DNA of 12,155 bases from Chloroflexota bacterium. Its GTDB lineage: Bacteria > Chloroflexota > Dehalococcoidia > Bin125. Both the position numbers and the translations under genes were made by a program. Below are positions 7,693-12,155 of this stretch, in pieces. The stretch is from positions 1-12,155 of the forward strand of contig JAPOXB010000061.1 in NCBI GenBank assembly GCA_026707335.1, given 5' to 3'. Position 1 is the first letter of the stretch. Each line of letters opens with the position of its first letter. Below the pieces are notes generated by a model. The model was not told the origin of the DNA. It did no database searches and was given only the letters and a program-made list of their open reading frames with translations.

Positions 7693-7705
7693 TATGCTGG
7701 AGGCA
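7693..7705 (+). promoter_or_regulatory. Possible -10 element upstream of the YIP1-like gene
   Basis: TATGCT (7693-7698) is followed by GGAGGCA. It fits a TAnnnT -10 hexamer with a start of transcription near 7705, but no -35 is recognisable. It lies in the 173-base divergent spacer between the dehalogenase and the YIP1-like gene. The same element, with two central bases swapped, precedes the P450 gene on the other strand. Confidence 0.3.
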
Positions 7706-7745
7706 AGGTCTTGGTGGTCGGCGGGCGCTCGAACCGGGCGATCGC

Positions 7746-8492
7746 ATGGTTCTCTCTGCCGGCGGACCCCGCTCCCTGCCTTCCTCCGCGCCCTCGCGCC
7801 TGTCGGCGGCGCCGGCCCGCTTCCGCGAGTCGGTTCGCGCGCGCGCGGCCCGGCGCCTCTCCCGCGTCATGGACCCGTCGTCCACCGACCAGGTCATCGA
7901 CCTGCGCCTGACCGCGCAGCGGGTGCGCCGCCTGGCCGAGCTCGACACGGCCGTCTTCCGCGAGGTCCGCGAGGACGCGAGCCAGACGCTGGCGGCGGCG
8001 CTGGTCGTCGTGGCATCGCTGCTGCTGGCGGCGCTGGGCGGCTGGCTCTGGCTGATCGTCGAGGCCGACGGGCTCTCCACCGGCCGCATCCTCGCGCGCG
8101 AGGTCGCGCTGGGGCTGCTCTGCGGCGCGATCCTCTGGGGCGTCTGGGTGCTGAGCACGCACCTGATGCTGCGCTACGTGTTCGGCCGCGAGACGACCGC
8201 GCTGTCCCTCGTCCGCACGATGGGCCACGCGGCCTTCCCGGCGGCGGGCGCCGCCTTCATGATCGTGCCGGCGCTGGGCTTCGCCGTGGGGATGCTGAGC
8301 GTGCTGGCCTGGTTCGCGAGCAGCAACGCCGCGATCGAGGCCGCCGCGCCCGGCGCCACGCGCCGCGAGGCGCTCGTCGCGAACCTGGCCGGCTTCGCGC
8401 TGTTCGTCGTGCTGCTGTCGGTCCTCGCCGACGCGGCCGGCATCGCGCCGGGCTTCTTCGTCCACGCCGCCGACCTGTCGGTCTACGTCTGA
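7746..8492 (+). CDS. YIP1-like multi-pass membrane protein
   Basis: A 248-aa integral membrane protein of unknown role. Using ATG 7746, residues 1-60 are a polar, Arg/Ala/Ser-rich leader. A conserved-looking cytoplasmic lead-in, LAELDTAVFREVREDASQT (63-81), follows. About five hydrophobic segments come next, near 82-105, 119-143, 158-180, 182-197 and 209-230. The 'LD..vF.EV..D' lead-in followed by VVV membrane helices recalls the YIP1-domain proteins common in Chloroflexota, which have no firmly established bacterial function. The start is uncertain. ATG 7869 (207 aa) keeps the whole domain and may be the true one, since the extra 41 residues are low-complexity. Neither start has a clear Shine-Dalgarno. 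It converges on pyrE with 24 bases between stops. Confidence 0.75.
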   Translation: MVLSAGGPRSLPSSAPSRLSAAPARFRESVRARAARRLSRVMDPSSTDQVIDLRLTAQRVRRLAELDTAVFREVREDASQTLAAALVVVASLLLAALGGWLWLIVEADGLSTGRILAREVALGLLCGAILWGVWVLSTHLMLRYVFGRETTALSLVRTMGHAAFPAAGAAFMIVPALGFAVGMLSVLAWFASSNAAIEAAAPGATRREALVANLAGFALFVVLLSVLADAAGIAPGFFVHAADLSVYV

Positions 8493-8516
8493 TTCGTCAA
8501 GGGCGCGCGGACCCGC

Positions 8517-9083
8517 CTACGTCTCGATCAGCGGCTCGCCCGCCTCGCACTGGGGGCAGTCGTCCGGCGCGTGCGACTCGATGTCGAGCGTCATGCCGGC
8601 CAGGAACGGCAGCCCGAAGTCGGTGCGGCCGCCGCTGCGATCGATCAGCACCGCCACCGCCACCGGCTGCCCGCCCGCCCGCTCGACCGCCGCGATCGTC
8701 TGCCGCAGCGATCCGCCCGTCGTGAGCACGTCGTCGACGATCAGCGTGCGCTGTCCCGGCCGCACCTGGAAGCCGCGCAGCAGGGCGCGCTCGTCGCCCT
8801 CGCCGCTGCGCTCGGCGATGAAGACGTGCAGGCCCAGTTGGCGCGCCATCTCGTAGCCCACGACCACGCCGCCGGTCGTGGGGCCGACGACCAACTCCAG
8901 GCCGTGCGAGCGCAGCGCCTCCGCCACGGGCCTGCAGAGGCCGGCCGTCGCGTCGGGATCCTCGAGCAGGCGGAACTTCTCGACGTAGAGCGGGCCGTGG
9001 CGGCCGGAGGCGTAGCGGAAGTGGCCCGTCAGCACCGCGCCCGCGCGCTTGAGCAGCTCCAGCGCCTCGCCCGGGGCGCTCAT
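8517..9083 (-). CDS. pyrE: Orotate phosphoribosyltransferase, thermophile-type
   Basis: This enzyme joins orotate to PRPP to form orotidine monophosphate in pyrimidine synthesis, in the cytoplasm. The 188-aa protein has GHFRYASGRHGPLYVEK (20-36), a VVGPTTGG loop (65-72), the PRPP-binding signature TLIVDDVLTTGGS (113-125) with its acidic pair and Thr/Gly loop, and LIDRSGG (146-152). The ending CPQCEAGEPL (176-185), with its CxxC, is characteristic of the thermophile-type PyrE variant rather than the E. coli form. That family assignment is from memory and should be checked against TIGR01367. The ATG at 9083 overlaps the lepB stop as ATGA. GGAG at 9095-9092 adds a ribosome site eight bases upstream, so translation is probably coupled to lepB. 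Confidence 0.92.
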   Translation of the reverse strand: MSAPGEALELLKRAGAVLTGHFRYASGRHGPLYVEKFRLLEDPDATAGLCRPVAEALRSHGLELVVGPTTGGVVVGYEMARQLGLHVFIAERSGEGDERALLRGFQVRPGQRTLIVDDVLTTGGSLRQTIAAVERAGGQPVAVAVLIDRSGGRTDFGLPFLAGMTLDIESHAPDDCPQCEAGEPLIET

Positions 9084-9769
9084 CGGACGGGCTCCAGCTC
9101 CGCGGCGGTCGATGCGGGCGCGGGCCCCGCCTCGCCGGGCTCCGGCACGGGAGCGCCGACGTCCGTCACCAGCGGGCGGCTGCCGCCGCCGCCGATCGCG
9201 TCCAGCGGCAGCCAGCGGAAGATCACCGCGCCCACGAGCAGCCGCTCGTGGATGGGTCCGAAGACGTGCGAGTCCTGGCTGGCGTTGCGGTTGTCGCCCA
9301 GCACGAAGTAGTGATCGGGCGGCACGACCACCGGCATGCTTCCCTGCGGATACTGGTAGGTGGGCGCGGATCGGATGTAGGCCCCCTCGTCGAGCCGCGC
9401 GCCGTTGACTAACACCTCCCCATGGCGGACCTCGACGCGGTCGCCGGGCAGGCCGATGATCCGTTTCACGAAGTCGCGGTCGGGGTCGGAGGGGGAGTGG
9501 AACACCACCACGTCGCCCCGGCTGGGGCCGTCGAAGAGGAACTCCCCGTTGTCGCGGCCCGGGATCAGGAAGTCGAAGGGCCCCAGGTTGACCTTCTCGT
9601 AGGCGAGCTTGTTGACGAGCACGAAGTTGGCGTGCTGCAACGTCGGGTCCATGCTGGCCCCCTCGACCTGGAAGTTCTGCACGACGGCGCGCGCCAGCAG
9701 GAACACGATCAGGGCCAGCAGCGCGGTCTCGAGGATGTCGCGGATGGGGCCGTGCCGAAGTCGCTGCAT
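9080..9769 (-). CDS. lepB: Signal peptidase I
   Basis: This membrane-bound serine protease removes signal peptides from exported proteins, such as the kelch protein here. The 229-aa protein has one N-terminal membrane helix (about 11-30), then box B EGASMDPTL with nucleophile Ser39. Box D, RDFVKRIIGLPGD (98-110), carries the general-base Lys102, and box E is GDNRNASQDSHVFG (158-171). The Ser-Lys dyad is complete. The tail after about 193 is Gly/Pro/Ala-rich and looks dispensable. GGAG at 9777-9774, four bases before ATG 9769, supports the start. A weak TAGGCT (9815-9810) might be its -10. It is first in a two-gene lepB-pyrE unit with overlapping stop and start; the pairing links protein export to nucleotide synthesis without obvious logic. 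Confidence 0.95.
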   Translation of the reverse strand: MQRLRHGPIRDILETALLALIVFLLARAVVQNFQVEGASMDPTLQHANFVLVNKLAYEKVNLGPFDFLIPGRDNGEFLFDGPSRGDVVVFHSPSDPDRDFVKRIIGLPGDRVEVRHGEVLVNGARLDEGAYIRSAPTYQYPQGSMPVVVPPDHYFVLGDNRNASQDSHVFGPIHERLLVGAVIFRWLPLDAIGGGGSRPLVTDVGAPVPEPGEAGPAPASTAAELEPVR

Positions 9770-9871
9770 GCCTCTCCGCGCCGTCCGTCGCGCTCGCGCC
9801 GCCGCATTCAGCCTAGGGCCGGGGTCCGGCGGCGGCTATCGGGCGCGGGCGGCCGGGCCGGCGCGGGCGGC

Positions 9872-9880
9872 TGGTACACT
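9872..9880 (+). promoter_or_regulatory. Possible extended -10 promoter of the ECF sigma operon
   Basis: TGGTACACT reads as an extended -10 (TGn followed by TACACT, a TAnnnT hexamer). Transcription would begin near 9887, about 80 bases ahead of ATG 9970. No -35 stands out in the G+C-rich upstream sequence. An ECF sigma factor often reads its own promoter, so a non-standard -35/-10 could be hidden in 9770-9969; I could not identify one. Confidence 0.35.
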
Positions 9881-9969
9881 CCTCGCAATCCCGGCGTCGC
9901 CGCCTGGATCGATGGGTTGCGCGCGGCGCCGCGCGGCGGCCGTCCGTCGAGGAGTCCACGCGGTTCCCC

Positions 9970-10623
9970 ATGCCGACCCCGCCTCCCACCGCGGCCCCCA
10001 CCGACGATGAACTCGCCGAGCGCGCGAAGCAGGGCGAGCTGGGCGCGTTCAACGCGCTCGTCGGGCGCTACCAGCGGCCCGTGTTCGGGCTCTGCCTGCG
10101 CATGCTCTCCTCGCCGCCGGCCGCCGAGGACGCGGCGCAGGACGCCTTCGTGTCGGCCTGGCGCGGCATCGGCGGTTACCGGGGCGGATCCTTCCAGGCC
10201 TGGATGCTGCGCATCGCCGGCAACCAGTGCCGCGACGAACTGCGCAAGCGCAAGCGCCGTCCCACCGACTCGCTCGACTCGATGCTCGAGGCCGGGGGGG
10301 ACTCCGTCGCGCCCCCCTCGCGCGAGCGCTCGCCCGAGGGCCGCGCGATGGGCGCCGAGACCGCGTCCGTCATCCAGCAGGGCCTGGCGACGCTGCCGCC
10401 CGAGCAGCGCCAGGCCATCCTCCTCTCCGACGTGCACGGGCTCCCCTACGACGAGATCGCGCAGGCGATGGGCACCTCGGTGGGCACGGTCAAGTCGCGC
10501 ATCAGCCGCGGGCGGGCCCGCTTGCGCAGCTTCCTGACCGCGCGCGGGGAACTACCGGGGGGTCGCGGGCGTCAAGCAGAGCACGGGGCGCCCTCAGCCC
10601 CGGCGGCAAGGAGTCCCTCGTGA
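9970..10623 (+). CDS. ECF-family RNA polymerase sigma factor
   Basis: A group-4 sigma factor of 217 aa that would direct RNA polymerase to a stress or envelope regulon. Region 2 spans about 14-98, with AFNALVGRYQRPVFGLCLRM (26-45), the core-binding AEDAAQDAFVSAWRGI (52-67) and SFQAWMLRIAGNQCRDELRKRKRR (74-97) for -10 recognition. A linker of about 40 residues leads to region 4 (about 135-188): LPPEQRQAILL, then the helix-turn-helix YDEIAQAMGTSVGTVKSRISRGRARLR for -35 contact. The last 28 residues are Gly/Ala/Pro-rich and overlie the ribosome site of the next gene. ATG 9970 lacks a well-placed Shine-Dalgarno: GAGGAG at 9949-9954 is 15 bases away, too far, and no in-frame start lies nearer to it. 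Its TGA overlaps the GTG of the anti-sigma gene. Confidence 0.94.
   Translation: MPTPPPTAAPTDDELAERAKQGELGAFNALVGRYQRPVFGLCLRMLSSPPAAEDAAQDAFVSAWRGIGGYRGGSFQAWMLRIAGNQCRDELRKRKRRPTDSLDSMLEAGGDSVAPPSRERSPEGRAMGAETASVIQQGLATLPPEQRQAILLSDVHGLPYDEIAQAMGTSVGTVKSRISRGRARLRSFLTARGELPGGRGRQAEHGAPSAPAARSPS
10608..10613 (+). promoter_or_regulatory. Shine-Dalgarno site of the anti-sigma gene
   Basis: AAGGAG lies six bases before GTG 10620, inside the last codons of the sigma gene. It is the strongest ribosome site in the window and fixes a non-ATG start for a gene otherwise easy to miss. Confidence 0.85.
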
Positions 10624-12155
10624 TCGGCCGTCGTTTCCGGCGTCAGCCCGACCGACAGGCGCAGGCCTCGGCCTTCGTCGATGGCCAGCTGCCCGCCGAC
10701 CAGGCGGCCGGCTTCGCGCGCGCCCTCGAAGAGGACGCCAAGCTGCGGGCGTACGTCGACGACCTGCGCGAGATGAAGGCGATGCTCGCCGCCCTGCCCG
10801 CGCCCGAGCCCCGGCGCGACTACACGCTCTCCCCGCGCGACGCGCACCAGCGGGGCGCCGCGCCGCGGCGCGGCCTGCCGCTGCGGGTGCAGGGGCCGCT
10901 GGCGATGCGGCTGGCGACTTCCGCGTCGGTGTTGGCGGCGGCGGCGCTGGTCGCCGTGGTCATCGTCGACCTGCAGCAGGACGGCGCCGCGCCGCTGCGC
11001 GAGGAGCGCAGCGTCACGACGGTGGCGGTGGAGGTCGCCCAGGCCCCGGCGGAGGCTGCCGCCGACGTCTCGGTCGCCGCCGTCGAGCAGTCGGAAGAGG
11101 CCGCGTCGGAGCCGGCCGCGGCGCCGGCCGAGGCCGAGGCCGCCCCGGCGGCGCAAGAGGTGGCGGACGATGCCGCGGCGGAAGAGGCCGCAGCCGAGGC
11201 GGCGGCCCAGGCGGCGGCGGAGGAGGCCGCGGCCGAGGCGGAAGCGGCTGCCGCTGCGGAGGAAGCAGCTGCGAAGGAGGCCGCTGAGGCGGCGGCTGCC
11301 GCGGAGGCCGCGGCGGACCAAGCCGAAGCGGAAGAAGCGGCCGCATCCGAGGCCGCCGACGGCGACGCGCCGGCGCCTCAGCCGGTCGCGGAGCAGGCGA
11401 GCGAGCAGGCGGAGGAGGAGCCCGCTCGTGCGGCCGCCCGCGTCCAGACCGAGGAGCAGGCCGCCGACGAGACCGCCGCGGCCGATGAGGCCGCCGACGC
11501 CCAGGCGGACGCGGCCGGCGCGGCGGCGGAAGCGGAGGAGCCGGAGCCAGAGGCGACCGCGACGGCCGCCGCGACGAGCGCGGCCGAGGAGCCCGAGGCG
11601 CAGGCAAGCGCGTCGGAGGAGCGTGCGGAGGCCGCGGCCGCGGCTACATCGCGCGACGCCGATGCCACGGCGGACGACGCGGCGGCGGATGACACCCCGC
11701 CGTCGGCCGACGATCCCGCCGCCGACACCGTCGAAGACGCCGCGCCCGCGGACGACGCCGCCGAGAGCGAGGCGCCGGCCGACGACCCCGAGCCCGAGGC
11801 GGCGGAGACGCCGGCCGCCGACGAGCAGCCGGAGGACGCCGCCGCCGAGCCCCCGGCGTCCGAGCCCGCGCCCGCCGAGGCGGCCGAGTCGGAGCCGGCG
11901 CAGGCCGATCAGGCCGACGCCGGGGAGTCCGTCGAGCAGGCCGTCGAGGAGCGGGAGCCGGTCGAGGAAGAGCCACCCGTCGTCGAGGAGCGGGAGCCGG
12001 TCCAGGAAGCGCCGGCCGCCGCGGCCGACGTGGAGGCCGAGGACGCGCCGGTCGAAGAAGCCCCGGCCGAGGCGGAGCCCGCGGAGGTGGAGACGGAGAC
12101 GGACGACGCCGAGCCGGCCGAGGAACCCGCCGACGCCGCCGTCGAGGATGAGGAG
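10620..12155 (+). CDS. Membrane anti-sigma factor with very long Ala/Glu/Asp/Pro-rich outer domain (partial, no stop in window)
   Basis: The frame starts at GTG 10620, overlaps the sigma stop as GTGA, and stays open for 512 codons to the window end. Residues 1-60 look like an anti-sigma domain: ASAFVDGQLPADQAAGFARA (16-35), then EEDAKLRAYVDDLREMKAMLAALPAPEP. It has no Cys or His there, so the HxxxCxxC zinc motif of common ZAS-type anti-sigmas is missing. RRDYTLSP (65-72) recalls the post-domain segment of Chloroflexota anti-sigmas. A single membrane helix (about 99-117) follows, placing the rest outside. Residues about 145-512 are low-complexity: first an EAAA-rich, helix-forming stretch (about 180-243), then an acidic Pro/Ala/Asp/Glu stretch. 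The role, binding and holding the adjacent ECF sigma factor at the membrane, is inferred from position and layout. The true C-terminus and any sensor domain lie beyond the window. Confidence 0.85.
   Translation, partial: MIGRRFRRQPDRQAQASAFVDGQLPADQAAGFARALEEDAKLRAYVDDLREMKAMLAALPAPEPRRDYTLSPRDAHQRGAAPRRGLPLRVQGPLAMRLATSASVLAAAALVAVVIVDLQQDGAAPLREERSVTTVAVEVAQAPAEAAADVSVAAVEQSEEAASEPAAAPAEAEAAPAAQEVADDAAAEEAAAEAAAQAAAEEAAAEAEAAAAAEEAAAKEAAEAAAAAEAAADQAEAEEAAASEAADGDAPAPQPVAEQASEQAEEEPARAAARVQTEEQAADETAAADEAADAQADAAGAAAEAEEPEPEATATAAATSAAEEPEAQASASEERAEAAAAATSRDADATADDAAADDTPPSADDPAADTVEDAAPADDAAESEAPADDPEPEAAETPAADEQPEDAAAEPPASEPAPAEAAESEPAQADQADAGESVEQAVEEREPVEEEPPVVEEREPVQEAPAAAADVEAEDAPVEEAPAEAEPAEVETETDDAEPAEEPADAAVEDEE
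11942..12002 (+). repeat. 22-base direct repeat within the anti-sigma acidic tail
   Basis: Identical 22-base copies at 11942-11963 and 11981-12002, offset by 39 bases (13 codons), encode VEEREPV twice within a 13-residue degenerate repeat. Perfect identity in a reading-frame multiple suggests recent tandem duplication during expansion of the acidic tail. Confidence 0.8.

Noticed and set aside
7725..7740. tRNA T-arm-like sequence (GGTTCGAGC on the minus strand)
   Set aside because: The flanking bases do not pair into a five-base T stem, and no anticodon arm or acceptor stem is found nearby.
4103..8158. A very long minus-strand open frame (over 1,300 codons)
   Set aside because: It runs in the wrong frame across the P450, crotonase and dehalogenase genes, all of which have complete motifs in other frames. 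In such G+C-rich DNA stop codons are rare, and the product is an Arg/Pro/Ala-rich non-protein-like sequence.
10572..11976. Several minus-strand open frames opposite the anti-sigma tail
   Set aside because: They are low-complexity Arg/Pro or Ala/Ser mirror images of the Glu/Ala/Asp-rich coding strand. The plus frame has a strong ribosome site, coupling to the sigma gene and a plausible domain order.

Overview
The window is very G+C-rich DNA (roughly three quarters G+C by eye) packed with genes on both strands. It holds no mobile element, CRISPR array, rRNA or tRNA that I could recognise. Most genes are chromosomal housekeeping types. Four features fit a Chloroflexota bacterium, possibly near the Dehalococcoidia or Thermomicrobia: the menaquinone genes, a 'thermophile-type' orotate phosphoribosyltransferase with a C-terminal CxxC, a secreted kelch protein with paired GWN/WTG repeats, and a YIP1-like membrane protein. 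This placement is inference from family resemblance, not a measurement.

Left part (1-4357, + strand): the last codons of what is probably menF, then menD and menH, consecutive steps of menaquinone synthesis, overlapping as in a tight operon. After an 82-base gap comes a secreted seven-bladed kelch propeller that ends in two repeats of an undescribed-looking WTG module.

Middle (4354-7572): three enzymes in alternating orientation, each with its own Shine-Dalgarno: a cytochrome P450 (-), a PaaG-like crotonase (+) and a subfamily-II haloalkane dehalogenase (-). They could form a catabolic island, but they are not an operon and no electron-transfer partner for the P450 is present. The kelch and P450 stop codons share one CTAG palindrome.

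Right part (7746-12155): a YIP1-like membrane protein (+), then lepB and pyrE (-) coupled by an ATGA overlap, then a divergent pair made of an ECF sigma factor and its GTG-started membrane anti-sigma factor, coupled by a GTGA overlap. The anti-sigma gene runs off the right end. Its outer domain, at least 390 residues long, is almost entirely Ala, Glu, Asp and Pro, and is the most unusual thing in the window.

No intergenic stretch exceeds 300 bases. The longest are 5659-5875, 9770-9969 and 7573-7745, all divergent promoter regions. I saw no convincing intrinsic terminator anywhere.
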